DNA of 64,000 nucleotides, taken from assembly GCA_028689675.1 (NCBI GenBank), contig JAQVCS010000001.1, positions 124,001 to 188,000 of the forward strand, written 5' to 3'. How positions within the stretch are numbered: position 1 is the stretch's first letter; every line of letters begins with the position of its first letter. The notes beneath the pieces are model-generated. The model searched no databases. It saw only the letters and a list, made by a program, of their open reading frames with translations, and had not been told where the DNA came from. Below, piece by piece: positions 8,561 to 17,700 of the stretch. Both the position numbers and the translations under genes were made by a program. Source of the DNA: Desulfovibrionaceae bacterium. GTDB lineage: Bacteria > Desulfobacterota > Desulfovibrionia > Desulfovibrionales > Desulfovibrionaceae.

Positions 8561-8614
8561 CTCCTATCTTTGAGGCTGCCGCGTCTTTGCACCACAAGGC
8601 AGCATGAGGTGTGC

Positions 8615-9385
8615 GTGAAATTTCTAGTAACCTGTATCTGTTTTCTCTTATGTTTTGTTGGCGGCTGTTCCACCAGCCAGAATAGGCACACTGGCCTGTT
8701 CCCCTTGGCAATGCCCTCTATGCAGGCATATACCCACAGCCAAGGGTCTCCGCCAGAGCTCTATACTAACCAAAACAGCCCCAAGCCCTACGTTGTAAGG
8801 GGTAAGGTCTACCAACCCTTACGTTCGGCGCATGGCTATGTGGAAGAAGGCACGGCATCATGGTATGGTGCTCAATTTCATGGTAAAAAAACCGCCAGCG
8901 GTGAGCGCTTTAACAAAAGAGAATTAACCGCTGCGCATCCTGTGCTGCCCCTTGGCAGTGTGGTGACCGTCACCAACTTAAATAACGGCAACGCGGTGCG
9001 TGTGCGCATAAATGACCGCGGCCCCTTTACACAAGGGCGCATTATTGACCTTTCTAAAGCAGCAGCAGCCGAATTGGGCATTTTAAACCGCGGCACAGCG
9101 CGTGTGCGTGTGCAAACCGCCAGCGCCCCGCAGCCCACACAAGTGCAGTACAACGGTATTCAAAACACATCCTCTCAGCAGGCGAACTTATTTCCTTCAC
9201 CAAGCAATGCCTTAAAACTGCATGGGCAGAACACAGGCAAAAGCTACCCTGTTCGCACTATCTATGCCGCAAATAATGCTTTTTCAGCCGCACAGGCTCA
9301 GCGGGCAAGGGCACACAGCGCTGTCCACTACACTGCCGCGCGCATAGTACGAGAATACCCCTTAGCCAAAACGGCGCGTAATTAG
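8615..9385 (+). CDS. rlpA: RlpA-like septal ring lytic transglycosylase family lipoprotein
   Basis: The 256-residue product begins with a short hydrophobic signal ending in a lipobox (CFVGGC), so it is probably a lipoprotein. Residues about 85-175 form the double-psi beta-barrel of RlpA, with GTASWYGAQFHGKKTASGE and VRINDRGPF containing the usual catalytic or binding residues. RlpA proteins bind or cleave peptidoglycan glycan strands. No SPOR domain is visible; the C-terminal 80 residues look disordered. I chose GTG at 8615 because GAGGT precedes it by five bases and it places the signal peptide at the very N-terminus; an ATG at 8570 would add 15 polar residues. Its stop overlaps the convergent DMT gene by three bases. 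Confidence 0.85.
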   Translation: MKFLVTCICFLLCFVGGCSTSQNRHTGLFPLAMPSMQAYTHSQGSPPELYTNQNSPKPYVVRGKVYQPLRSAHGYVEEGTASWYGAQFHGKKTASGERFNKRELTAAHPVLPLGSVVTVTNLNNGNAVRVRINDRGPFTQGRIIDLSKAAAAELGILNRGTARVRVQTASAPQPTQVQYNGIQNTSSQQANLFPSPSNALKLHGQNTGKSYPVRTIYAANNAFSAAQAQRARAHSAVHYTAARIVREYPLAKTARN

Positions 9386-10299
9386 CTGCTTTTCTTTGTT
9401 GTATACCGTGATTGCTGGCTAATGCACACGCCAGCAATCACCACTAATGAGGCAGCATACTGCACAGCAGTAAAGCTTTCTTCAAGCAGGCATACCCCCA
9501 ACACCAAGCCTATAACGGGCATTAAATTGGTGTAGGCTGCTGCTTGCCCTGCTGAAAGACGCTGAATGCCATAATTATACAAACCGTAACCACCAAAAGT
9601 CACCACCGTGCCCAAATAAATAATACTTGCCACAGGCAGCCACGGGGCTATGGGCATGGGCAGGGTAACCAGCTGGGCGGGCAGGGGCAATAAAGCCGCC
9701 ATGCCAAAAAAAGACAGCCCAGCAAGCACTTGCATAGCGGTAATTTCCAAAGCCGTATAGCGTAACGATAATGTGCGCGCGCACAGGGTGTACACCGTGG
9801 CGCAGCACATGGCTATGCCTTCCAATATATTGCCCAGCAGGGGCGCTGGCGAGCTTTCTGTGGCTACGCCACCAGCACTCAGCACCACAACGCCAGCCCC
9901 TGCAAGGCACAGCCCGCACCATGTGCGCGGGCTTGTGCGCTCTCGCAAAAAGACAAAGGCCATCAAAGCCACCACCAAGGGCAGCACGCTTACCAGCATG
10001 CCCGCCTGTGCCGCAGAAGTATACAGCAAGGCCTGCGTTTCAAAAACAAAATATAGGCAGGGCTCACTGATCACCATCAGGGCAATAAGCCCCCAGCCGC
10101 CCTTGTTTCGCAATGTGCGCCATAATTGAGGCAAAACAGGAATAAAAATCAACGAAGCCACTGCCATGCGCCCTGCCATAAGCTCCCACGGGGTAAAGGC
10201 GGTCAGCGCCACCTTCAGAGCAATAAAGGAAGAACCCCAAAAAAGCATGGCAAAAAATAATGCTGTGTGCGGCATCATGGCCTGTTGCATAAAAAACAT
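9382..10299 (-). CDS. EamA/DMT-family membrane transporter
   Basis: The 305-residue protein has ten hydrophobic segments arranged as two EamA repeats, for example FAMLFWGSSFIALKVAL in the first and GTVVTFGGYGLYNYGI in the second. Drug/metabolite transporter proteins of this type export amino acids, nucleotides or other metabolites; the substrate is not known. I chose the ATG at 10299 because GGGGAGAA lies just upstream and it starts close to TM1; the open frame reaches further to 10410. The gene converges with rlpA. Confidence 0.88.
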   Translation of the reverse strand: MFFMQQAMMPHTALFFAMLFWGSSFIALKVALTAFTPWELMAGRMAVASLIFIPVLPQLWRTLRNKGGWGLIALMVISEPCLYFVFETQALLYTSAAQAGMLVSVLPLVVALMAFVFLRERTSPRTWCGLCLAGAGVVVLSAGGVATESSPAPLLGNILEGIAMCCATVYTLCARTLSLRYTALEITAMQVLAGLSFFGMAALLPLPAQLVTLPMPIAPWLPVASIIYLGTVVTFGGYGLYNYGIQRLSAGQAAAYTNLMPVIGLVLGVCLLEESFTAVQYAASLVVIAGVCISQQSRYTTKKSS

Positions 10300-10415
10300 A
10301 TTCTCCCCTTTCTCCCCCCAAAATATCCTGTGTGCAAGCGCACTTCCCCAATCTATACCCCCAAACAAAATACAGCAAGAGGGCTTGACCTTCTGCCCTC
10401 TGCAAGCCACACTAA

Positions 10416-10513
10416 AGCAGATTCACTTTCAAAGCTTAGGTAAGGGGGAAGTACATTCCCCTTGTGAGCGTTGAGCGGCAAGGATTACTTACGAAACCTT
10501 GCGAGCATTTTTA
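10416..10513 (-). repeat. Dispersed intergenic repeat family B, copy B1
   Basis: About 98 bases that match the reverse complement of 34862-34958 almost throughout. Shared blocks are GCAGATTCAC.TTCAAAG, a hairpin GGGGAA/TTCCCC around a 5-base loop, and GCGGCAAGGATT.CTTACG with CCTTGCGAGC. It lies in the divergent gap between the DMT gene and the DegT-type gene. Confidence 0.8.
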
Positions 10514-10595
10514 AAGTTAACATGCACTAAGCCAGTACATTCTTTGCACAGGATTTTGCCATGCTCTCGTTCTTCTCACCCTGCGGGCTCTGCTG

Positions 10596-11753
10596 ATGCG
10601 CCTTTCTCAATCCTGCGTGGGCGCAGCAGAAAGCGCCGCCCTGTGCCGTGTTATTGAGCACGGCTACCTTGGCATGGGGACAGAAAGCATTGCTTTTGAG
10701 GCTGCCCTTGCCGATTTTTTAGGTGTGCCTGCCGAGCATGTGGCCGCTGTTGCTACGGGCACGGCAGCCCTACACCTTGCCTGTCAGGCTGTGTGCCCGC
10801 GCGGCAGTGCTGTGCTTGTGCCCTCGCTCACCTATGTGGCGGCATTTCAGGCCATTACAGCCGCAGGCTGCCAGCCCGTGCCCTGCGAAGTGCTGCCCCA
10901 TACCTGCACGCTGAACTATCATGACGCAGCACAGCGCCTTGCCGCCTTGCGTGCGCACAAAGCAAGCCCGCCTGTCAGCGCTATTATGCCTATGACCTAT
11001 GCTGGCAACCCCTATGAGCTGGACAGCCTGCACCATTTTGCTGCCCAGCACGGCCTGCGCGTGCTTACTGATGCCGCGCATGCCTTTGGCAGCAAGCACA
11101 AGCACAGGCTGGTGGGTAGCTTTGGCGACATTACCTGCTTCAGCTTTGATGGCATAAAAAATATCACCTGCGGTGAAGGCGGAGCCGTGGTGTGCAGCTC
11201 TGCCCAAGACTGCCAGCGTATACGCACAGCGCGGCAATTGGGTGTGCAGGGCGACAGCGCCGCCCGCGCCGCTGGCAAGCGTATTCTTGACCCCGAAGTG
11301 GACGAACAGGGCTGGCGCTACCACCTCAGCAACCTTCATGCTGCCGTGGGGCTGGTGCAGCTTGCCCGCCTGCTGCCAGAATTTGCCCCCAAACGCAAGG
11401 CACTGGCCGCACGCTATTGCCAAAATTTACAGGATGTTCCGCACTGTTCCCTGCTGCACAGCCATGAGCAGGACGACATTGTACCGCATATCTTTGCCCT
11501 GCGTATTGTGGCACAGCAGCCTGCGCTGCGCGACAGCCTGCGCCAAGCCCTTGCTGCGGCAGGCATTGAAAGCGGCATACACTATAAGCCCTGCCATTTG
11601 CTTGCCCGCTTTGGCAAGGGCACACCTGCGTTGCCCGTCACAGAAATGCTGTATTCTCAATTGATAAGCCTGCCCCTGCACCCCAACCTTTCCCTTGAGG
11701 ATATTGATCAAGTCTGCACCATACTTAAAACAGTATTGCTCCGTGCCCGCTAA
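10596..11753 (+). CDS. DegT/DnrJ/EryC1/StrS-family aminotransferase
   Basis: The 385-residue protein is a fold-type I PLP enzyme of the sugar aminotransferase family. GTGTAALHLAC is the phosphate-binding segment, TDAAHAFGSK carries the PLP-contacting aspartate, and the Schiff-base lysine is in SFDGIKNITCGEGG (near residue 190). These enzymes transaminate keto-sugars on nucleotide carriers for surface polysaccharides or glycolipids. The next gene, seven bases downstream, is a glycosyltransferase, which supports a role in cell-surface glycan synthesis. A tiny upstream frame (ATG at 10561, eleven codons) ends in a TGATG overlap with this start and might couple translation. No good ribosome site precedes the ATG itself. 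Confidence 0.88.
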   Translation: MRLSQSCVGAAESAALCRVIEHGYLGMGTESIAFEAALADFLGVPAEHVAAVATGTAALHLACQAVCPRGSAVLVPSLTYVAAFQAITAAGCQPVPCEVLPHTCTLNYHDAAQRLAALRAHKASPPVSAIMPMTYAGNPYELDSLHHFAAQHGLRVLTDAAHAFGSKHKHRLVGSFGDITCFSFDGIKNITCGEGGAVVCSSAQDCQRIRTARQLGVQGDSAARAAGKRILDPEVDEQGWRYHLSNLHAAVGLVQLARLLPEFAPKRKALAARYCQNLQDVPHCSLLHSHEQDDIVPHIFALRIVAQQPALRDSLRQALAAAGIESGIHYKPCHLLARFGKGTPALPVTEMLYSQLISLPLHPNLSLEDIDQVCTILKTVLLRAR

Positions 11754-11759
11754 AGCCCT

Positions 11760-12806
11760 ATGCCCACACAAGCACACCACATACCACCTGCTCCTTTGTT
11801 ACAACACGAGGCACAGCCCTGCCTAAGTAAAGGGCACATCGTATGCTTAACGCCGCACAATCCCAGCCAGCCAGCGCCCACAGTTTCTGTTATTATCAAT
11901 TGCCACAATGGGGCGCAAACCTTGCCTGAAACGCTAGCCAGCCTTGCAGCGCAAGTTTTTACCGACTATGAAATTATTTTTTGGGACAATGCCTCCACCG
12001 ATACCAGCCTTGCCCTTGCCCGCAAAGCAGCCCAGCAGCATGCCGCCTTTTACCTTTGGCACAGCAAGCAGCGCATGCCGCTGGGGCAGGCGCGTAATTG
12101 CTCCCTTGCCAAGGCGCGCGGGGAATTTATTGCCTTTTTAGACAGCGATGACCTCTGGCTGCCAGAAAAATTACAAGAGCAAGTGCGCCTTATGCGGCGG
12201 CACCCTGCTGTGGGGCTAGTGTGTACTGATGCCCGCTGTCTACTGGGCAACAGGCTGCTGCCGCGCACCTTTTTTCAGCGCGCCAAGCCAGAACGTGGCA
12301 TGGTTTTTGCCCAGCTCATGCTGCGGCAATGGGTGGTCATGTCCAGCGCCCTTGTGCGGCGCACTATTTTGGATGCAGTGAAAAAAGAAGGGGGCTGGTT
12401 TGACGGAGCTTTGCGCGTGTGCGAAGAGGCAGATTTATTTTACCGCATGGCGCGCATAGCCCCTTGCGATTATGTGGCTGCGCCACTCACCATTTGGCGT
12501 GTGCACGGCAACAATGCCACTTTGCGGAATTTTGATTTATTTGCTCAAGAAACACGCTTTATTGTACAGAAATTGCGTAGGCTTTTTCCCGATTGCATGC
12601 AGCAACATCAGGCTGTGCTGGCAGCCATAGAGCGCCGTGCCACCATACAGCAGGCACTTGCCCTGTGGCGCGCTGGGCAGGGGGCAGCTGCCCGAGGCTG
12701 CCTGCGCCCCCTGCAGGGTACAAAAAATTTTGCCGTCATGCTGTGCACATGGCTGCCACCACGCTGCTTTGATTGGCTGGCAAGGCTGTATTGGCGCTGG
12801 CGCTAA
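11760..12806 (+). CDS. Family 2 glycosyltransferase
   Basis: The 348-residue protein has a GT-A fold domain from about residue 40 to 250: TVSVIINCHNGAQTLPETL at the start, WDNASTDTSLALA for nucleotide binding and the DXD-type motif FLDSDDLWLPE. The first 40 residues are not conserved and may be an over-long start. The C-terminus is basic and helical. Family 2 enzymes transfer sugars from nucleotide or lipid donors, often to O-antigen or capsule precursors. It follows the DegT-type gene by seven bases and shares its terminator, so the two form a small operon. Confidence 0.88.
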   Translation: MPTQAHHIPPAPLLQHEAQPCLSKGHIVCLTPHNPSQPAPTVSVIINCHNGAQTLPETLASLAAQVFTDYEIIFWDNASTDTSLALARKAAQQHAAFYLWHSKQRMPLGQARNCSLAKARGEFIAFLDSDDLWLPEKLQEQVRLMRRHPAVGLVCTDARCLLGNRLLPRTFFQRAKPERGMVFAQLMLRQWVVMSSALVRRTILDAVKKEGGWFDGALRVCEEADLFYRMARIAPCDYVAAPLTIWRVHGNNATLRNFDLFAQETRFIVQKLRRLFPDCMQQHQAVLAAIERRATIQQALALWRAGQGAAARGCLRPLQGTKNFAVMLCTWLPPRCFDWLARLYWRWR

Positions 12807-12835
12807 TAGCCCTTCGTATCCTAAAAAGATGCAGA

Positions 12836-12870
12836 AAATCCCGCAAGCCTCAACACTTGCGGGATTTTTT
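12836..12870 (+). terminator. Terminator of the aminotransferase-glycosyltransferase pair
   Basis: AAATCCCGCAAG pairs with CTTGCGGGATTT over an 8-base loop and is followed by T6. A shorter T run on the other strand means it might also serve the convergent gene at 12907. Confidence 0.9.
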
Positions 12871-12906
12871 ACTCTGCTTTTAGAGCACGGTTACGTTACC
12901 CTTGCC

Positions 12907-14502
12907 CTAATTACCTTCAATGTCTGACATATCCTGCGGGGTATTAGCCTTGGACATAGAAAAATCCAGAGGGTAAGCCAGCACCATGCTGGTGCGGCTG
13001 CCCACGCCCAAGGAAGGCGAGGTGTTCACACCCACCACAAGGTCAGCAATGCCGTCATTATTCACGTCTGCCATATCAATGCTGGCAACAGAGCCCTTGA
13101 TGCGGCGCGTTTTCCACTTCAGCGCCAAGCCCACGCCGTCCCAATACACAGCATGAATTTCACCCTGTGGGAAGTAGCGGTAACGGCTAAAAATCATGCT
13201 GGCAGTAGAAACGGGGTGGTTTAAGAGCACAATGCTGTCACCCTGTGCATCCATAAAGTTAATTATACGCATGGGGGCAAAGTAGCGGTCAGCAATTTCT
13301 GCCGACTTATTCACATTCAAGCCCTGCATTCTTTTGTAATAGTCAATGCCTGCGGCAGAGCCAGAATAGGCATCGTCTGTGGTGTGCAGCAAAGCATTTT
13401 TGGCACTGTATACCTTCAGGCGTTCCATATCATTGAACATCAGCAGCTTGTCGGCATTTTCTTTCGAGCCGGGGCGCATCCAGTTAATGCCAAAAAGCTT
13501 AGCGCCATCGGGCAGAGCAATGCGCGAGCCCTTGACATACTGCCCGCCAGAAACCTTCATGATATACACGCCGGGGCGCATCAAACGCGCGGGATCCCAA
13601 GCCTGACCAACAACGGTATCTTCATAATACGGCGGCAGCTTGACAACAGAAAGAAACCAATCGCTCTTTTTGCAGAACTGCGTGAACTTGCCGCCAGCAA
13701 AAGAATAGGTGTAGGAGGCAGCGCGCCCATCTTCTTCGCCATAAGCAACAACAATCAGCTCTTTGCTGCCGTTTTTATCCAAGTCAATGGCGCGCAGTGA
13801 AAAGCAATTGTCACTCATAGAAACTGTGGTCTCGCCCAGCGGGGTCAGCTTGGCGCCATCCATGCGAAACATGTACAACTTGTGATCACTAAGCACGGCA
13901 ACTTCATTTTTGCCATCCTTGTTGAAATCGCCCACGGCCATATCCACCATGCCAAAAGGTAACTTTTGCGAGTGCAGGCGCGAATTGTCATTCTGGCTGC
14001 CACCCTGATAGCGGAACTGCGGGTTCAGATAATATTCGGCAGGCTGTTTGCCATCATCATTCATCACAATGCCATTGGGGCTGCCAGCAGGGGCAGCGCC
14101 AGCAGTGGACGCGGGGCGGGCGCGCAAGCCCATGGCCTCGGAGGCAATGGCAGCGGCCAAGGTGTTCACACTGGCAGTCAAGTTGCTTAAAGGCCCTTGG
14201 ACATCACGAGACCATTCTTTGCCGGCCTTGCTGCGCACCACAGCATGCACTGTGCTGTCATTGCCCAGCACGCTTACTGTGCCAGAAATAACATAGTCTG
14301 CCCCTTTGGACACGGGGCTTGCTTCACCAGAGCTGGCAAGGCGGCTGGTCAAGGTGGCGGCAACAGCCTTGCTTAAATGCCCCTGCCCCTGCGCATTCAC
14401 TTCAAAGGGCAGCACAGTGAAGGTTTTACCCGCTGCCTGCGCCTGCTGCGCCAGCAAAAGGCAAAAGCAGACCAGCATGGTCAAGCGCACAACATATTTC
14501 AT
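12907..14502 (-). CDS. Secreted FG-GAP/VCBS-repeat protein
   Basis: The 531-residue protein has a signal peptide (cleavage after AQQAQAA). Residues 25-130 resemble a TolB/CsgG-like N-terminal domain (FTVLPFEV, then YVISGTVSVLG). The rest contains FG-GAP/VCBS-type repeats with calcium-loop motifs such as DFNKDGKNEVAV, IDLDKNGSKELIVV and ADVNNDGIADLVVG, so it is probably a beta-propeller exported to the periplasm or surface. No catalytic motif is visible; function unknown. AAGGAG precedes the ATG by seven bases. It stands alone and converges with the glycosyltransferase gene. Confidence 0.85.
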   Translation of the reverse strand: MKYVVRLTMLVCFCLLLAQQAQAAGKTFTVLPFEVNAQGQGHLSKAVAATLTSRLASSGEASPVSKGADYVISGTVSVLGNDSTVHAVVRSKAGKEWSRDVQGPLSNLTASVNTLAAAIASEAMGLRARPASTAGAAPAGSPNGIVMNDDGKQPAEYYLNPQFRYQGGSQNDNSRLHSQKLPFGMVDMAVGDFNKDGKNEVAVLSDHKLYMFRMDGAKLTPLGETTVSMSDNCFSLRAIDLDKNGSKELIVVAYGEEDGRAASYTYSFAGGKFTQFCKKSDWFLSVVKLPPYYEDTVVGQAWDPARLMRPGVYIMKVSGGQYVKGSRIALPDGAKLFGINWMRPGSKENADKLLMFNDMERLKVYSAKNALLHTTDDAYSGSAAGIDYYKRMQGLNVNKSAEIADRYFAPMRIINFMDAQGDSIVLLNHPVSTASMIFSRYRYFPQGEIHAVYWDGVGLALKWKTRRIKGSVASIDMADVNNDGIADLVVGVNTSPSLGVGSRTSMVLAYPLDFSMSKANTPQDMSDIEGN

Positions 14503-14770
14503 GAAAAACTCCTTTGAAAAAAAGCAAGACCATCGTGCAATTTTTCATACAATAGGGATAGAGCGCAAAAAAAATGCGCCCAAGAGTTCACGCCTAAAAA
14601 AGCATGCAGCTGCGTAAAAGCAGCAAACCAGCACAAGAGGGCTGGCTGCATGCCATGCCATAAAGAGCCAGAGGGCAGACTTTACGGACGGGCACAGTGT
14701 ACTATTACTTGCCACAGGACGCAACCATGCGTTAGGCTTACAGCTCAGTAAATTATGACAGGTGCCCGCA

Positions 14771-16033
14771 ATGCAAAAAATACCGTCCCGTTCCTTTCGT
14801 TTGGTGTGCCAGCCCCAGCAAATAGCGCAGGTGGAAGCCCTGCTGCACGCGCAAGGCTATGCCTTTGAGCCCGAGCCTTTTTCCCCTTGGTGCCGCAAGC
14901 TTACGGCAGAGCCAAAGCCGCTGGGCTCTTCACTGGCAGCACTCTTTGGCTATGTGTACATTCAAGACCGCTCTTCCATGCTGCCCCCCCTTGCTCTTGC
15001 CCCACAGCAAGGCAGCGCTGTGCTGGATATGTGCGCCAGCCCCGGCAGCAAAACAGGTTTTTTGGCGCAGCTTGTGGGCAACACAGGCTTTGTACTGGGC
15101 AATGAACCCGGCAAAGCCCGCCTTGCCACCCTGCGAGCCAACCTGCACAGCCTGAACCTTGCCCACGCGGCCACCTGCTCTTATGGTGGTGAAGCCCTGC
15201 CGCTTAAGCCTGCCTCGTGGGATTGCATTCAGCTTGACCCGCCCTGCTCTGGATGGGGCACAGTGGAAAAAAATCCGCAGGTTATGCAGCTGTGGCATGG
15301 GGAAAAAACACGCCCGCTCATCTATTTGCAGCGCCAATTACTGGCCAAGGCCTACGAGCTGCTGCGCCCGGGGGGCATTGTTGTGTATTCCACCTGCACC
15401 ACCAATGTGGAAGAAAATGAAGAGCAGGTGCGCTATGCTGTGGAAGAGCTGGGCTTTGTGGTCGAGCCGCTGCCGCCCTTTGAAGGCTTTGCTTGGGAAG
15501 AACCAGCACAGGGTGGTGCGGGCACACTGCGCGTTGACGGAGCCAACTCAGACGCACAGGGCTTTTACATAGCCCGCCTGCGCAAGCCCGAAACAGAATA
15601 CACGGCCTTTAGCCTGCCAGAGCAAGACGGGCTGCCCGCTTTTGATACCCTGCCCCGCAGCGCCCTTGCTGCCCCGTGCAGTGACCCTAGCCTTTTGCCG
15701 CCGGGGCAGGTGGCTATTTTTGGCGAGCATGCCCGCTTTGTGCCACAGCTTGCTGCCCAATGCCTGAGCGCTGGCTTTATCTGGCAAGGGGCTTTGCTGG
15801 GCAAAATGCGCGCGGGGGCACTGTGCCTTGCCCCGCGCCTGCGCCTGCTTATGCCTAGCGCACCGCCAGCAGAGGCTTTGCAGCTCGATGATGTGGATAC
15901 TATTCAGTCTTTGCTCACAGGGTGCAGCTATGCCAGCGGACTGTCTGGCCGAGAAACAGGGCTGTATTGGCAGGGGCTGCCGCTGTGCCGTGTGAGCCTG
16001 AAAAATGGCCGTGTTATTTTCACCATAAAATAA
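14771..16033 (+). CDS. RNA (cytosine-C5)-methyltransferase, NOL1/NOP2/Sun family (RsmF-like)
   Basis: The 420-residue protein has an m5C methyltransferase core: SAM motif I LDMCASPGSKTGFLAQL, motif IV DPPCSGWGTVEKNP with one catalytic cysteine, and motif VI VVYSTCTTNVEENEEQV with the nucleophile cysteine. A C-terminal domain of about 120 residues (ARFVPQLAAQ onward) matches the RNA-binding tail of RsmF-type enzymes rather than RsmB, which has a NusB-like N-terminus and is encoded at 46527. The likely target is 16S rRNA. I prefer ATG 14771, eight bases after ACAGG, to GTG 14762. Confidence 0.88.
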   Translation: MQKIPSRSFRLVCQPQQIAQVEALLHAQGYAFEPEPFSPWCRKLTAEPKPLGSSLAALFGYVYIQDRSSMLPPLALAPQQGSAVLDMCASPGSKTGFLAQLVGNTGFVLGNEPGKARLATLRANLHSLNLAHAATCSYGGEALPLKPASWDCIQLDPPCSGWGTVEKNPQVMQLWHGEKTRPLIYLQRQLLAKAYELLRPGGIVVYSTCTTNVEENEEQVRYAVEELGFVVEPLPPFEGFAWEEPAQGGAGTLRVDGANSDAQGFYIARLRKPETEYTAFSLPEQDGLPAFDTLPRSALAAPCSDPSLLPPGQVAIFGEHARFVPQLAAQCLSAGFIWQGALLGKMRAGALCLAPRLRLLMPSAPPAEALQLDDVDTIQSLLTGCSYASGLSGRETGLYWQGLPLCRVSLKNGRVIFTIK

Positions 16034-16044
16034 AGGGGAAAAGC

Positions 16045-16425
16045 ATGCTTACTGCCCGAATGCACCTCAAATTGTGGCTGGAACACGATGATGCCATGCT
16101 GCTGGGGCAAGGGCCTGTGGAATTACTGTACCGCATAGACAGCATGGGTTCGCTAAAAAAAGCCGCAGAAAGCCTAAATATGTCCTATCGTGCCGCATGG
16201 GGGCGCATAAAGCGTCTTGAAGAGGCTTTGGGCATAGCGCTTGTTGTTACCGCAGGCAGCCGCCGCGAAGGCTGCACCTTAAGCCCCGAGGGCAGAATGG
16301 CTATGGAGGCTTTTCGGCAATGGGAAGAAGCCGTGCGCACCTTTGCCCTAAGCCACGCCCCCACCCTGCCTTTTTTGCGCGTGAGTGCTGGCGCAGTAAA
16401 GACACCCAAAGCAGAAAAAGCGTGA
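16045..16425 (+). CDS. ModE-like winged-helix DNA-binding protein without a metal-sensing domain
   Basis: The 126-residue protein resembles the N-terminal LysR-type helix-turn-helix of ModE: GSLKKAAESLNMSYRAAWGRIKRLEEALG, then the wing GCTLSPEGR. It ends about 25 residues after the HTH domain and has no TOBE/Mop domain, which in ModE and TunR binds molybdate or tungstate. It lies 80 bases before tupA on the same strand, so a role in controlling tungstate or molybdate genes is likely but inferred. RBS AGGGGAA precedes the ATG by five bases. It starts 11 bases after the RsmF-like stop. Confidence 0.85.
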   Translation: MLTARMHLKLWLEHDDAMLLGQGPVELLYRIDSMGSLKKAAESLNMSYRAAWGRIKRLEEALGIALVVTAGSRREGCTLSPEGRMAMEAFRQWEEAVRTFALSHAPTLPFLRVSAGAVKTPKAEKA

Positions 16426-16432
16426 ACTCGCA

Positions 16433-16461
16433 TTGACTCTGCCAAGCCTGCGGGCTATAAA
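16433..16461 (+). promoter_or_regulatory. Candidate promoter of tupA
   Basis: TTGACT (16433) and TATAAA (16456) are 17 bases apart, close to the sigma-70 consensus. It lies just after the stop of the ModE-like gene and about 45 bases before the tupA start. Confidence 0.7.
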
Positions 16462-16505
16462 AAAAAGGTATATGTTTTTTTAGACCTAATTACAGGAGAA
16501 AAAGA

Positions 16506-17330
16506 ATGAATGCGCTTCGTTTGTTATTATTGCTGGCGGCAGTAAGCCTGCCCTGTAATGCCATGGCCGCAGAAAAAATGCTGATGATGGCCACCACCGC
16601 CAGCACCGATGATTCTGGCCTGCTTGATTTCCTTAAACCCACCTTTGAAAAAGAAACAGGTATTACCCTGAAGTGGGTTGCCGTGGGCACAGGCAAGGCC
16701 TTGGAAATTGCCAAAAATTGCGATGCCGATGTGCTGCTGGTGCACGCCCCCGCCGCTGAAAAGAAATTTGTTGCTGACGGGCATGGCATTGACCGCCGCG
16801 AAATCATGTATAATGACTTTGTGCTTGTGGGCCCCAAGGCCGACCCAGCAGGCATTAAGGGCATGGCCACGGCTGCGGCTCTTAAGCAGCTTGCCGCCAA
16901 AAAAGCCCCCTTTGTAAGCCGTGGCGACAAGTCGGGCACGCATAAGGCTGAGCAAAAGCTGTGGGAAGTGGCTGGCATGGCCGAACCTTCCAAAGAAGCA
17001 TGGTATGCCTCGGCAGGGCAGGGCATGATGGCCACCATTGCCATGGCTGCTGAAAAAAATGGCTACACCCTGACCGACCGCGGCACATGGATCAAATATG
17101 CCGCCAAGCAGGCAGACAAGAACCCCTTGGCCATTGTGGTGGAAGGTGACAAAGCCCTGTTCAACCAATACAGCGTTATTACCGTGAACCCAGCCCAATG
17201 CCCCAAGGTGGACAGCAAATTGGCCGCCCAGTTTGAAGACTGGTGGGTCAAGGCTGAAACCCAAAAGCTCATTGCCAGCTACACCTTGGAAAAGAAGCAG
17301 CTTTTCTTCCCCAATGCGGCTAAAAAGTAA
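16506..17330 (+). CDS. tupA: Tungstate ABC transporter substrate-binding protein TupA
   Basis: The 274-residue protein has a signal peptide (cleavage after AMAA) and the TupA oxyanion site near the mature N-terminus, TTASTDDSGLLDFL, a variant of the TTTS motif. TupA binds tungstate with high selectivity in the periplasm and passes it to TupBC. GGAGAAAAAGA precedes the ATG. Sulfate reducers use tungsten in formate dehydrogenases, which fits the context. A 370-base gap with hairpins separates tupA from tupB. Confidence 0.93.
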   Translation: MNALRLLLLLAAVSLPCNAMAAEKMLMMATTASTDDSGLLDFLKPTFEKETGITLKWVAVGTGKALEIAKNCDADVLLVHAPAAEKKFVADGHGIDRREIMYNDFVLVGPKADPAGIKGMATAAALKQLAAKKAPFVSRGDKSGTHKAEQKLWEVAGMAEPSKEAWYASAGQGMMATIAMAAEKNGYTLTDRGTWIKYAAKQADKNPLAIVVEGDKALFNQYSVITVNPAQCPKVDSKLAAQFEDWWVKAETQKLIASYTLEKKQLFFPNAAKK

Positions 17331-17700
17331 GTATCAAAGCTAAAAAAGGCATCGGCATGCTGTATACGGTATGCCGATGCGCTTTGCCTGCCCCCATGCG
17401 GCAGACGGCTTTGCAAAGGCATATTAGCTTTGCACCAGTAAGGGCTTGCATAGGGCTGAGCAAAGCAGGGTTGAGCTTGCCTTGTTTCTACGCCCCGCGC
17501 TGTAAGCGCGTAAAACACGATACGCTTGCACAGCACAGTCTGTCTCTGCCCCTCACAGAACAGAAACAAGCAAGCACAGTGTACACTAGAACAAGAGCGT
17601 GCACACTGCGCCCAAGCCTGAAAGCAGGCATTACAAAAAAAGCACCACATACACCCAATACCACAGGCCAAACAGCTTTGCACAGGGGGATTCTCGCTGT
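17331..17700. other. Long gap inside the tup operon
   Basis: These 370 bases between tupA and tupB contain a strong hairpin at 17349-17380 and a smaller one, CGCGCT/AGCGCG, near 17495. No gene is supported here. A promoter for tupBC could be present, but none stands out. Confidence 0.6.
17349..17380. other. Hairpin downstream of tupA
   Basis: A perfect 10-bp stem, GCATCGGCAT with ATGCCGATGC, and a 12-base loop lie 18 bases after the tupA stop. On the plus strand no T run follows; on the minus strand six T follow. It may protect the tupA message from 3' decay and limit read-through to tupBC. Confidence 0.6.

Noticed and set aside
10561-10596. Eleven-codon upstream frame ending in a TGATG overlap with the DegT-type gene
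   Set aside because: Could couple translation, but it is short and without a repeated or regulatory codon pattern; only noted in the gene entry.
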